This document shows positions 36,644 through 45,351 of a stretch of 64,000 nt of DNA, piece by piece. Position numbers and translations under genes: made by a program. The notes below the pieces were generated by a model. That model made no database searches and was not told the origin of the DNA. It saw only the letters and a list, made by a program, of their open reading frames with translations. How positions within the stretch are numbered: the first letter of the stretch is position 1; each line of letters opens with the position of its first letter. Source of the DNA: CAVRUF01 sp963716005 (GTDB lineage Bacteria > Actinomycetota > Thermoleophilia > Gaiellales > Gaiellaceae); the NCBI GenBank assembly GCA_963716005.1, contig OY970285.1:2335074-2399073 (forward strand), written 5' to 3'.

Positions 36644-37419
36644 AACCGGGTTCCGGCGAGCAGGCGCTCTTGCTCGCGCGCCGCTCGGTCGTTCGCACCG
36701 CGCGCCAGCCCGCGAACGTCGTCTTCCCGCTCGTCTTCCCCCTGCTCCTGCTCGCGGTCAACTCGGGCGGGCTGGACTCCGCGACGAGCCTGCCGGGGTT
36801 CCCGACGCACTCGTTCCTCGCCTTCGCGCTCGCGATCCCGTTCATCCAGGGCGCGCTCTTCGCGACCATGAACGCGGGCACGGACCTCGCGCGCGACATC
36901 CAGACCGGCTTTCTCAACCGGCTGTCGCTGACTCCGATGCGCGCGCCGGTGCTCCTCGCCGGCCAGCTCGGCGGGATCGCCGTGATGGGGATCATCCAGG
37001 CGCTCGTCTACATCGTCGTCGGCCTGATCGCCGGCGTGCACTTCGAGTCGGGCCCGCTCGGCATCGGCGTGCTGCTCCTGTTCGCCGTCATCGTCTCGAT
37101 CGGCTTCGGCGCGCTCGGCGCGTTCGCCGCGCTGCGCACCGGCTCGGGCGAGGCCGTCCAGAGCCTGTTCCCGGTCTTCTTCGTCTTCCTGTTCATCTCG
37201 TCGATGAACATGCCGCGGAACCTGATCGCCGTGGACTGGTTCCGTGCGGCCGCGACGGTGAACCCGGTCTCGTACCTGATCGAGGCCGTCCGCAGCCTGA
37301 TCATCCTGGGCTGGGACGGCCAGGCGCTCGCGCTCGGGTTCGGGATCTCCCTGACGCTCATGGCCGTCTCGCTCGTGCTCGCGTCGATCGCCCTGCGAAC
37401 GAGGCTGACGCGGTCGTGA
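36640..37419 (+). CDS. ABC-2 permease, DrrB-like, copy A
   Basis: 259 residues from GTG 36640 (overlap GTGA with the ATPase stop). Six hydrophobic segments (NVVFPLVFPLLLLAVN, IPFIQGALFATMNAG, GGIAVMGIIQALVYIVVG and others) and the conserved FLNRLSLTPMRAP and ATVNPVSYLIEAVR motifs of DrrB-type permeases. Stop overlaps the next gene. Intact. Confidence 0.88.
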   Translation: MKPGSGEQALLLARRSVVRTARQPANVVFPLVFPLLLLAVNSGGLDSATSLPGFPTHSFLAFALAIPFIQGALFATMNAGTDLARDIQTGFLNRLSLTPMRAPVLLAGQLGGIAVMGIIQALVYIVVGLIAGVHFESGPLGIGVLLLFAVIVSIGFGALGAFAALRTGSGEAVQSLFPVFFVFLFISSMNMPRNLIAVDWFRAAATVNPVSYLIEAVRSLIILGWDGQALALGFGISLTLMAVSLVLASIALRTRLTRS

Positions 37420-38186
37420 GGAGCACGCTCGCAGTCGCCCAGGGAGTCGCGTGGCGCACGCTCCACAACGTGTTCACGAACCCGTCGCTGCTCATCCCGT
37501 CGCTCATCTTCCCGCTCTTCTTCTTCATCGCCTTCGCGGGCGGCCTCTCCCGCGTCGCCGACGTGCCCGGCTTCGACTATCCGCCGGGCTACACCGCCTT
37601 CCAGTTCGTGTTCGTCCTGCTCCAGTCGGCGGCGTTCGGCGGGGTCTTCACCGGCTTCGGCGTCGCGCGCGACTTCGAGAACGGCTTCGCGCGGAGGCTC
37701 CTCCTCGCTGCGCCGAACCGCTCGGGGATCGTGATCGGCTACGCCGCGGCCGCGCTCGTACGCTGGCTCGTCACCGCGGTGTTCGTGACGGTGCTGGCGC
37801 TGGCCGTGGGGATGAACGTCGGCGGCAGCGGAATCGACCTCGTCGGGCTCTACACGCTCGCGCTCTTCGTGAACATCGCCGCCGTCTTGTGGGCGAGCGG
37901 GGTCGCGATGCGGCTGCGGACGATGCAGGCCGGGCCGGTCATGCAGATGCCGGTGTTCATGCTCCTCTTCTTCGCGCCCGTGTACGTGCCGCTCGCCCTG
38001 CTCGACGGCTGGATCCACGCGGCCGCGCAGGCCAATCCCGTCACGTTCATCCTCGAAGCCGGACGCGGGCTCCTCGCGGGCGCTCCCACGGAACTCGCCA
38101 AGGCCTTCCTCGCCGCGTCGGTCCTCGCGATCCTCTTCGCGGTCTGGGCGTACCGCGGTTTGCGCGCCGCCGAGCGCGCGGGCTAG
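37416..38186 (+). CDS. ABC-2 permease, DrrB-like, copy B
   Basis: 256 residues from GTG 37416, overlapping the preceding stop (GTGA). Same layout as copy A: LLIPSLIFPLFFFIAFAGG, RDFENGFARRLLLAAPNRSG, QANPVTFILEAGRGLL. The two permeases differ enough to be specialised halves of one channel. Stop abuts the convergent VOC gene with no spacer. Confidence 0.88.
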   Translation: MRSTLAVAQGVAWRTLHNVFTNPSLLIPSLIFPLFFFIAFAGGLSRVADVPGFDYPPGYTAFQFVFVLLQSAAFGGVFTGFGVARDFENGFARRLLLAAPNRSGIVIGYAAAALVRWLVTAVFVTVLALAVGMNVGGSGIDLVGLYTLALFVNIAAVLWASGVAMRLRTMQAGPVMQMPVFMLLFFAPVYVPLALLDGWIHAAAQANPVTFILEAGRGLLAGAPTELAKAFLAASVLAILFAVWAYRGLRAAERAG

Positions 38187-38546
38187 CTACTCCGCGGAGG
38201 TGTTCGACTCCCAGAGGCTGAACTCGTTCCCCTCGCTGTCGACGCACCTGGCGTACCAGCCGTGCGTCTCGACGGCCTGCTTCTCCTCAGCCGTGCCGCC
38301 GAGCTCGCGGACCTTGGCGATCGACGCGTCGATGTCGGGCGTGTCGAAGTAGTAGCTCGGGTGCCCGGGCATCCGGATCTCGCCCTTGAAGACGGCGACG
38401 CCGGATTTCTCGCCGGAGCGGGCCATGCGGTAGTCGAACTCCTCCATGGCGGGACCGAACTCCCAGCCGAACAGGCCGCTCCAGAACCGCTCTGCACGAT
38501 CGACGTCGGTGGACGAGAACTCGATGTGGACGATCTCGCCGGCCAT
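38187..38546 (-). CDS. VOC family protein
   Basis: 119 residues from ATG 38546 with AAAGGAGG upstream (MAGEIVHIEFSSTDVDRAER). FWSGLFGWEFGPAMEEFDYR, GHPSYYFDTPDIDAS and DSEGNEFSLWE mark one VOC domain. It is an intact paralogue of 18049-18409, so it gives the right reading for that broken copy. Function unknown. In such proteins the pair of VOC units usually assembles as a dimer. Confidence 0.87.
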   Translation of the reverse strand: MAGEIVHIEFSSTDVDRAERFWSGLFGWEFGPAMEEFDYRMARSGEKSGVAVFKGEIRMPGHPSYYFDTPDIDASIAKVRELGGTAEEKQAVETHGWYARCVDSEGNEFSLWESNTSAE

Positions 38547-38641
38547 GCCAGCCTCCTTTCCTGCTCGGAATCTCGGTGCGTACTTTGGCACGGATGGTGC
38601 TAGGGTCGGGCCCCGTCGAGCAGAGAGCTGGTGCGCACGTG

Positions 38642-41245
38642 ATGAACGGCGCCGTGAGGTTGTTCCGCCGACCGTCCCTCGTGCTCGGCGCGGCGTTCCT
38701 TCTCGTCCTCCTCGCGCCCGCGGCCCAGGCGGCGAAGCCACGCGTGACGAAGACGGCCAAGGTTCCGCTGGTCGCCGCGCAGGGCGACACCCTGAGCGTC
38801 ACCGCGACGATCGCCGGGACCGGCGCGCGCACGAAGGTCGGCCTCGTCCTCGGGAACGCGAAGGGCTCGGCGAAGGGCGGCCTGAAGCTCGGCAACGGCG
38901 TCACCATCCGCCACCGCGGGGCGAAGAAGGTGGTCGTCCGCGGAAAGGTGCCGGTGAAGACGGCCGCGGGGCAGCTGCGGACGCTGCTCGTCTGCATCGA
39001 CCCGGCCAAGGCGGTGAAGGGCAAGAGCGCGTGCAAGCTCGCCGCGAAGATCGCCACGTCGGGCCGCAGCGCCGAGGAACGCATCGGCGGAGCACTCCAG
39101 GCGAAGCGCATCACCAAGGCGCAGGAGGTGCTCTACGGGCTCTACGGGCTGAGCCACGACTCGCGCCTGCCGGTCGAGCTCCGCGGCGACGCGTTCGGCC
39201 CGGGCGGCGATCAGGACGCGATCCGGGGCGCGGCCAACTCCTTCGGGACTCTGCCAGCCTCGATCAAGGATGACGTCTTCCGCTACTTCGTTCCCCCGCA
39301 GGCGGGCGGCAGCGCCTGGCAGGTGAAGGGTCGCAACTGGAAGCCGAAGCCGGCCTCCTCGGGGAGGCGCGCCACCGCCGCCCCGGCGGACTGCACCGGC
39401 TACAGCTCGATCGAAACGGGGACCGGGCCGACGGAGGAGCCGTTCCCGTGGCAGGGCATCCCGACGTCGGACAACGAGGCGATCGTCTGGTACGGGACGA
39501 CCGAGACGCCGCAGTTCGAGGCGATCGAGGCAAGCGACCGGGCCGCCGCGATGGCCTACGCGGCGATGCTCCCCGACATCTGGAAGAAGCTCGGCGACGA
39601 GTTCGGCGAGCCGCTTCCCGACGACGGCGAGGAGTGCTACCACGGGCCGGACGGGCGCTACGACATCTACGTGGGCGCCTCGATCGTCCTGCTCGCGGGG
39701 CGGTTCGACACGGCGGCGCTGGCCGTCGCGGCGCCCTACCCGAAGGTCGGGAACTTCCCTGTTCCGGGCAAGTGGTGTACGAACCGTCCCTCGTGGATCG
39801 CGATCCAGCCCGGGCTCGGCAAGTGGGCGCTCGCGCACGAGCTCATGCACGCGATCCAGTTCTCGCACCGCTACGTGAGCTGCGACGAGCCGATCGCCTG
39901 GTGGGACGAGGGCGGCGCGAACTGGGCCGCCGACTTCGTCGTCCCGAACGACAACACGGAGCAGACGAAGTACGGGAACCTCGTGAAGGCGCCGCTCGCC
40001 GGCAATCTCGAGGGTGCCGGCTACGAGGCGTGGCCGTTCTGGATGATGCTCGAGGAGATGGGCGGCGGCACGGGCGTCCTGAACTCGATCTTCACGCAAA
40101 TGCAGACGAAGCGGCCGCCGCAGGCGGTTGACGCCGCGGTCTCGGGCGGACTCGCGAAGCAGGTGCCCGAGTTCTTCTTCCACGTCTACAACCAGTCGCC
40201 GGTCGGCGACCCGGACTCACCGATCGAGGAGTCCTACAAGGACTGGGACAACTGGAGCGCGACCCCCACGCTGCCGGCGCCGACGACGATCAACCTGGGC
40301 GGGCTGCCCATCCGTACGCTCAACCTGAAGATCCAGCGGCCGACCTTCCCGAGGCTCAGCGCCGGCGCCTACCACCGGGTGAAGCTCCCGGACGACAACA
40401 TCCGAGAGGTGCAGTTCAAGAATGCCCTCCAGGGCAAGCCGGGCGCGCATGTCGACGCGCTGATGAAGATGGCCGACGGCGAGTGGAAGCGGCAGGACTG
40501 GACGACCAAGAAGACGGTCACGCTCTGCCGTGACGATCCCGAGCAGGACGTTCAGGAGCTGATCATCCTCAGCACGAACGCGGGGTTCGCCTCGCTCGCG
40601 CCCTTCACGCACACGCTCAAAGTGCGCTCGGGCTGCCCGCACCACTACAAGATCCTCCAGGCGACGATCACGAATACGTTCACGGGCCAGTCGGCGGCCC
40701 CGTTGGTCCCGGGCTGCCCGCCGTTCAGCGGGACCGAGACCACCACCATGTCCGTGTCGAACCTGCCGTTCGAGCCGCTGAGCAACTACCTGCTCGCGGG
40801 TCCGACCAGCCTCGTCGGAGTGATCATCGCGAACGGGGCGACGAGCACGACGACCCAGATGATCGGGTGCAACCTGGCCACGACCTCGTCGTGCTCCGCC
40901 TCGGGGTCGCAGGCGGGGATGGGCTCGGCGTACATCCAGGTGACGATCCCGAACAAAAGCCCGACCGCCGAGGTGCAGTGGTTCCTCGAAGACCCCTTCG
41001 TCGGACTCGGGAGCGAGGGCGCCGGGACCACCTGCTTCATCTCGATCATCGGTTGGACGCTCGACGACCTGTCGATCGGGAAGAAGACCGTGCCGGCCGA
41101 GATCTTCCACGCGGACACGCCGCAGACGATCTCGATCGACGTCGACTTCGATCTCACCAACCCCGTGGGCGACCAGATCCACGCCTCCGAGGTCTACTCG
41201 CTGACCATCCAGCGCGTGAACCCGGACGGCACGCCGCTCGGATGA
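38642..41245 (+). CDS. Secreted thermolysin-type metallopeptidase
   Basis: 867 residues from ATG 38642 (a GTG lies one codon earlier). A signal helix (LVLGAAFLLVLLAPAAQA) and a basic pro-like region precede the catalytic domain. H399-E-L-M-H403 (WALAHELMHAIQFSH) is followed 19 residues later by E423 in WWDEGGANWAAD. HExxH-x19-E is the zinc geometry of gluzincins such as thermolysin. The C-terminal 400 residues are beta-rich with several Cys and no recognised module. No homologous family was assigned. Secreted protease role is inferred from the motif. Its stop overlaps the thioesterase start. Confidence 0.8.
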   Translation: MNGAVRLFRRPSLVLGAAFLLVLLAPAAQAAKPRVTKTAKVPLVAAQGDTLSVTATIAGTGARTKVGLVLGNAKGSAKGGLKLGNGVTIRHRGAKKVVVRGKVPVKTAAGQLRTLLVCIDPAKAVKGKSACKLAAKIATSGRSAEERIGGALQAKRITKAQEVLYGLYGLSHDSRLPVELRGDAFGPGGDQDAIRGAANSFGTLPASIKDDVFRYFVPPQAGGSAWQVKGRNWKPKPASSGRRATAAPADCTGYSSIETGTGPTEEPFPWQGIPTSDNEAIVWYGTTETPQFEAIEASDRAAAMAYAAMLPDIWKKLGDEFGEPLPDDGEECYHGPDGRYDIYVGASIVLLAGRFDTAALAVAAPYPKVGNFPVPGKWCTNRPSWIAIQPGLGKWALAHELMHAIQFSHRYVSCDEPIAWWDEGGANWAADFVVPNDNTEQTKYGNLVKAPLAGNLEGAGYEAWPFWMMLEEMGGGTGVLNSIFTQMQTKRPPQAVDAAVSGGLAKQVPEFFFHVYNQSPVGDPDSPIEESYKDWDNWSATPTLPAPTTINLGGLPIRTLNLKIQRPTFPRLSAGAYHRVKLPDDNIREVQFKNALQGKPGAHVDALMKMADGEWKRQDWTTKKTVTLCRDDPEQDVQELIILSTNAGFASLAPFTHTLKVRSGCPHHYKILQATITNTFTGQSAAPLVPGCPPFSGTETTTMSVSNLPFEPLSNYLLAGPTSLVGVIIANGATSTTTQMIGCNLATTSSCSASGSQAGMGSAYIQVTIPNKSPTAEVQWFLEDPFVGLGSEGAGTTCFISIIGWTLDDLSIGKKTVPAEIFHADTPQTISIDVDFDLTNPVGDQIHASEVYSLTIQRVNPDGTPLG

Positions 41246-41682
41246 GCGACTTCGAGCCGCGCGACCCGGGCTTCGAGGAGCGCGTGCGCGGAAGCTTCGC
41301 GCGCCAGGGGTTCATGAAGACGCTCGGCGCCGAGATGGGCTCGGTCGACCCGGGAGCAGTCGACGTCGTGCTCCCGCACGGCGACCACCTCGGCCAGCAG
41401 CACGGGTTCCTTCACGGCGGCGTCGTTGCGGCGCTCGCCGACACGGCCTGCGGCTACGCGGCGATGACCCTCGTCGAACCAGGCGCGACCGTTCTCACCG
41501 TCGAGTTCAAGGTGGACTTGCTCCGCCCCGCCGAGGGCGAGCGCTTCGCCGCGCGCGGGCGCGTCATCAAGAACGGCCGGACGCTGATCGTCTGCCACTG
41601 CGACGTCTTCGCCGACGAGCGCCACATCGCCACGATGGCCGCGACGATGATGACCGTCCGCGACCGCGGCATCGCCGACTGA
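41242..41682 (+). CDS. PaaI-family hotdog thioesterase
   Basis: 146 residues from ATG 41242. The helix QQHGFLHGGVVAALADTACG and TVEFKVDLLRPAEGERFAAR, then FADERHIATMAATMMTV, make the hotdog thioesterase fold with the HGG motif. PaaI proteins hydrolyse acyl- or aryl-CoA thioesters. Translationally coupled to the metallopeptidase gene by an ATGA overlap, though no functional link is obvious. Confidence 0.9.
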   Translation: MSDFEPRDPGFEERVRGSFARQGFMKTLGAEMGSVDPGAVDVVLPHGDHLGQQHGFLHGGVVAALADTACGYAAMTLVEPGATVLTVEFKVDLLRPAEGERFAARGRVIKNGRTLIVCHCDVFADERHIATMAATMMTVRDRGIAD

Positions 41683-41683
41683 G

Positions 41684-41866
41684 CTACAGGCTCGCGGCGA
41701 CCGTTCGCAGGAGCCGCAGCGCGATCGGCGGCACGAGTCCGTCCGGGTCGCACGACGGGTCGTACGTTCCAACCGAGACGGCGTGCACGGGGAACTCGCG
41801 CAGCATGGTCGCGAGGAGCTCGTCGAGCTCGTCCCCGTCGAGACCTTCCGGAGAGCTGTAGACGTT
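41684..41866 (-). pseudogene. Arginase-family gene tail (3' remnant)
   Basis: The frame ending at 41684 encodes PVNVYSSPEGLDGDELDELL and PVHAVSVGTYDPSCDPDG, which resembles the C-terminal end of arginase/agmatinase family proteins (last helix and AVSxTxYDPxxDPDG motif). Upstream of about 41866 the same frame is only the antisense of the adjacent peroxidase tail, so the metal-binding body is missing. Too short to fold. Remnant of a minus-strand gene. Confidence 0.55.
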
Positions 41867-42107
41867 CACGGGCGCGACCGAGAAGCACGTGGCGGGCACC
41901 GAGTTCGGCGAGCTCCAGCTCGCGATGTGGAAGCAGCAGTTCGCGGCGCTTCGCGACGGCGACCGCTTCTTCTACGCGAACGATCCCGAGCTCAGGGCGA
42001 TCGAGGTCCTGACCGGGCTCACCTACAAGCGGACGCTCGCGCAGGTGATCGAGCAGAACACCGGCATCGACGTGCAGGACGACGTGTTCGAGGCCGGCGC
42101 GGAGTAG
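41862..42107 (+). pseudogene. Heme peroxidase gene tail (3' remnant)
   Basis: An in-frame TAG at 41859-41861 is followed by FTGATEKHVAGTEFGELQLA, then QQFAALRDGDRFFYANDPEL and LTGLTYKRTLAQVIEQNTG. The LRDGDRFFY block is the C-terminal signature of animal-type heme peroxidases. The heme-binding core upstream is absent. Remnant of a plus-strand gene whose 5' part was lost. Followed by a perfect hairpin. Confidence 0.65.
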
Positions 42108-42123
42108 GGGCGAGCGGACACCA

Positions 42124-42161
42124 GAGCGCGAGGCCCGGGACCAAGCCCGGGCCTCGCGCTC
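42124..42161 (+). terminator. 16-bp perfect hairpin
   Basis: GAGCGCGAGGCCCGGG (42124-42139) pairs fully with CCCGGGCCTCGCGCTC (42146-42161) around ACCAAG. No T tract. It terminates or stabilises the transcript of the former peroxidase gene. Confidence 0.7.
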
Positions 42162-42202
42162 CCAACCGTCACATTTGGCGGCGCGCTGTCCATACTTGGG
42201 CG

Positions 42203-42223
42203 ATGCGAGGGTCTAGCCGATGA
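42203..42223 (+). CDS. Possible leader ORF MRGSSR
   Basis: ATG 42203 to TGA 42223, six codons. The -10-like CATACT (42191-42196) ends 6 nt before this ATG, as in the leaderless pattern. Its TGA overlaps the ATG of the next gene (ATGA, 42220). If used, it would couple translation of the big fusion gene to reading of this leader. Confidence 0.35.
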   Translation: MRGSSR

Positions 42224-45200
42224 CTGCGCCCGCGCTGACCGGGACGGGGCCGCCGACGCTGCGGATCCGCGGCGTTGCGTACCCGGTCCTGCTGCCGACG
42301 ATCCGCGACCCGCGCCTGCACCTGGCGGCGATCATCGTGTCGCTCCAGATCCTCGGGCAGGTGGCGTTCGACTTCCGGCTCTCGATCGCCCAGATCCTCG
42401 TTTCGCTCGTCACCTGCGCGGTGCTCGAGGTCGGGATCGCGTTCTTCCGCCAGCACGTGGTCATGTGGCCGGCGAGCGCGCTCCTCACGGGGAACGGCGT
42501 GGCGTTCATCCTCCGCGTCCCGGGGACGGAGCACGGCGACTGGTGGAGCATGCACGGCTGGTGGATCTTCGCCGGCACCGCGGCCGTGTCGCTGCTCTCG
42601 AAGTACATCGTCGTCTGGAAGGGCCGGCATATCTTCAACCCGTCGAACTTCGGGCTCGTCGCGTGCTTCCTGATCCTCGGCTCGGCCTACGCGGAGCCGC
42701 TCGACTTCTGGTGGGGCCCGATGTCCGTGTGGCTCGCGCTCACCCTGGCGATCATCGTCACCGGCGGGTTCGCGATCCTCAGCCGTCTGAACCTGGTCGG
42801 GCTCGCCGTCGGCTTCTGGATCGCGTTCGCGGCCGGGATCGCCGTCCTGGCCGCCAGCGGGCATGCGATGACGGCGCGCTGGCATCTCGGGCCGATCTCC
42901 GACGCGGCCTTCTGGAGAGCGCTCGTCTTCTCGCCGGAGATCCTCGTCTTCCTCTTCTTCATGATCACCGACCCGAGGACCGTCCCCACGGGCCGCGTGG
43001 GACGCCGCGTCTTCGGGATCTCGGTGGGACTTGTCGCCGTGCTCCTGATCGCGCCGCAGGGAACGGAGTTCGCGAGCAAGGTCGCGGTGCTCGGCGCCCT
43101 CGCGCTCGTCTGCGCGGCGCGGCCGTTCGTCGAGGCGCTCCTCCCGCGGATGTCCTTGCCCGCTCTCCGACGCCCCGCGGCCGGCGCGCTCGCGCTGGTG
43201 GGCGTCGCCGCGTTCGCGGGGCTCGTCGTGCTCGCCGGGATTCCCGCGCGCTCGTCCGCAAGCGCCGTCGGCGGACAGGGGCTGGACGCCGCGACGCTCC
43301 CCGAGGTCACGGTCGTCTCCGCGGAAGGCGTCTCGGCGCAGATCGACGAGCGCACGGCACAGCAGATCGCCCGCGACGTCGTCGCGAACCTCGGAGCCGC
43401 AGGAGACGCGCTGCGCGAGCGCGACATCGGCCGGGCCGCCGCGGGCGCAGACGGAGCGTGGCTCGCGAGCCTGCGCCGCCAGATCGAAGGAGCGGCCGGG
43501 CGCACGATCGCCGTTCCCGCCTACACCCTCGACGCGATGCGCGTCACGCTCGAGCCGGGCGAAGGCCAGGGGCCGCCGAAGGTGGTCGCGACGGTCGAGG
43601 GGACGGTCGAAGTGGCGACGTACGCGGTGGCGTCCTCGGAGGTCGAGGAAAGCAGCGACCCGGCGCCGTTCGAGCGCACCTTCGTCCTCGCCCTCGACGG
43701 CGACCGCTTCGTGATCGTCGACTCGCGCGGCGCCGGCGAGACGCCGCTCCCGCCGACCACGGCCGCACCCGAGGGCCCGGCGAGCACGACCGGTGTGGTC
43801 AGCGCGAACCTCGAGAACGTCGCGCCCGCCGCCGGCCTCGACTTCCAGCACAGCGCGTTCCAGTTCAAGGTCACGACGAGCGACCCCGAGGCGATGATGG
43901 GCGGCGGGGTCTGCTGGCTCGACTACGACGACGACGGCTGGATGGACCTCTTCGCCGTGAACTCGTACTCGGAGCTCGACGTCGCCGAATGGAAGAAGCG
44001 CGGCGGCCTGCCGCGAAGCGCGCTCTTCCACAACGTCGAAGGGAAGTTCGTGGACGTGAGCCGCGGGTCCGGAGCCGACCTCGCCGCGCGCGGGAACGGC
44101 TGCGTCGCCGCCGACTTCGACCAGGACGGCCGCACCGACCTCCACGTCACGACCACGACCTACGACGCGCTCCTCTGGAACAACGGCGACGGCACGTTCA
44201 CGGACGGCGCCCGCGACGCGGGGATCGCCGATTACGGCTGGCACGCGGGCGCCGCGGTGGGCGATGTGAACGGCGACCGGCGGCCGGACCTCTACGTCGC
44301 CGGCTACACGAACCCGAACGCGCCGATCCCCGAGTCCTTCGATGGGTTCCCCACGAACCATCAAGGCGTGCGCGACCTCCTGTACCTGAACGAGGGGCGA
44401 GGCTCGAACGGCCGGCCGACGTTCCGCGAGGTCGGCGCCGAAGCGGGGCTCGAGTCGGCCGACTTCGACCACAGCCTCGGCGCCGTGCTCTCCGACCTCA
44501 ACGGCGACGGGCGGCTCGACCTCTACGTCGCGAACGACGAGGACCCGAACCGGCTCTACGTGAACGTCGCCAAGCCCGGCGGCCTCGGTTTCCGCTTCGA
44601 GGACCGCGCGCCGGGCGAAGGCGTCGACGACGGACGGGCCGGGATGGGCCTCGCGGTCGCGGACTACGCGGGCGACGGGGAGCCGGACGTGCTCGTCACG
44701 AACTCGCGCGGCCAGGGGCACGTGCTCTACCGCAGCACGGACGGCTCGTTCGAGAACGCGAGCTCCGACATCGCCGCCGCCCTGCGCAAGCACCTGACCG
44801 GCTGGGGCGCTTCGTGGCTCGACCTCGACCTCGACACGGATCTCGACCTCGTCCTCGCGAGCGGCGCCATTCCGATCTCGAATCTCGCCGAGGACGCAGA
44901 GCCGATCCAGGTGCTCGAGAACGTCGCCGCACCGGGGGAGGAGCCGCGGTTCGCCGACATCGCCGAGTCGGAGGAAGCGCTTCGCATCAACGGCCGCGGT
45001 GTCGCTGCGGCCGACTTCGACAACGACGGAGACGCCGACCTCGCGGTCAACTCGATCGCCGGGCCGCTCCTCCTGCTCGAGAACACCGGCGCGGCGGGGA
45101 ACTGGCTCGAGGTGTCGCTGGGCGGCTTCCATCCGGGCGCCGTCGTGACGGTCGAGCTCCCGGATGGACGCAAGCTCGTCCGCGAGGTTCTGGCCGGGTC

Positions 45201-45351
45201 GAGCTACCTCTCGTCGGAGGATCCGCGCGTGCTCTTCGGTCTCGGCAAGGCCAGGCGCGTGCGCGCGCTCACGGTCACGTATCCGGACGGCAGCACGACC
45301 CGGCTGACCGATATCCCGGCCGGCCAGATCCTCACGGTAGGCGGGAACTAA
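42220..45351 (+). CDS. NqrB/RnfD-like membrane domain fused to FG-GAP/ASPIC propeller (CRTAC1-like)
   Basis: 1043 residues, frame intact. Residues 1-340 contain about ten hydrophobic helices with NPSNFGL (GRHIFNPSNFGLVACFLIL) and MITDPRTVPTGRVGRRVFG, both hallmarks of the NqrB/RnfD family of ion-translocating redox complexes. A low-complexity linker follows (about 340-540). From about 540 come FG-GAP/VCBS repeats with Ca-binding loops DYDDDGWMDLF, DFDQDGRTDLH, DVNGDRRPDLY, DLNGDGRLDLY, DFDNDGDADL. A C-terminal ASPIC/UnbV domain has LEVSLGGFHPGAVVTVEL. The propeller lies outside the cell. I see no obvious covalent-flavin motif. Function is unknown. Confidence 0.85.
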   Translation: MTAPALTGTGPPTLRIRGVAYPVLLPTIRDPRLHLAAIIVSLQILGQVAFDFRLSIAQILVSLVTCAVLEVGIAFFRQHVVMWPASALLTGNGVAFILRVPGTEHGDWWSMHGWWIFAGTAAVSLLSKYIVVWKGRHIFNPSNFGLVACFLILGSAYAEPLDFWWGPMSVWLALTLAIIVTGGFAILSRLNLVGLAVGFWIAFAAGIAVLAASGHAMTARWHLGPISDAAFWRALVFSPEILVFLFFMITDPRTVPTGRVGRRVFGISVGLVAVLLIAPQGTEFASKVAVLGALALVCAARPFVEALLPRMSLPALRRPAAGALALVGVAAFAGLVVLAGIPARSSASAVGGQGLDAATLPEVTVVSAEGVSAQIDERTAQQIARDVVANLGAAGDALRERDIGRAAAGADGAWLASLRRQIEGAAGRTIAVPAYTLDAMRVTLEPGEGQGPPKVVATVEGTVEVATYAVASSEVEESSDPAPFERTFVLALDGDRFVIVDSRGAGETPLPPTTAAPEGPASTTGVVSANLENVAPAAGLDFQHSAFQFKVTTSDPEAMMGGGVCWLDYDDDGWMDLFAVNSYSELDVAEWKKRGGLPRSALFHNVEGKFVDVSRGSGADLAARGNGCVAADFDQDGRTDLHVTTTTYDALLWNNGDGTFTDGARDAGIADYGWHAGAAVGDVNGDRRPDLYVAGYTNPNAPIPESFDGFPTNHQGVRDLLYLNEGRGSNGRPTFREVGAEAGLESADFDHSLGAVLSDLNGDGRLDLYVANDEDPNRLYVNVAKPGGLGFRFEDRAPGEGVDDGRAGMGLAVADYAGDGEPDVLVTNSRGQGHVLYRSTDGSFENASSDIAAALRKHLTGWGASWLDLDLDTDLDLVLASGAIPISNLAEDAEPIQVLENVAAPGEEPRFADIAESEEALRINGRGVAAADFDNDGDADLAVNSIAGPLLLLENTGAAGNWLEVSLGGFHPGAVVTVELPDGRKLVREVLAGSSYLSSEDPRVLFGLGKARRVRALTVTYPDGSTTRLTDIPAGQILTVGGN

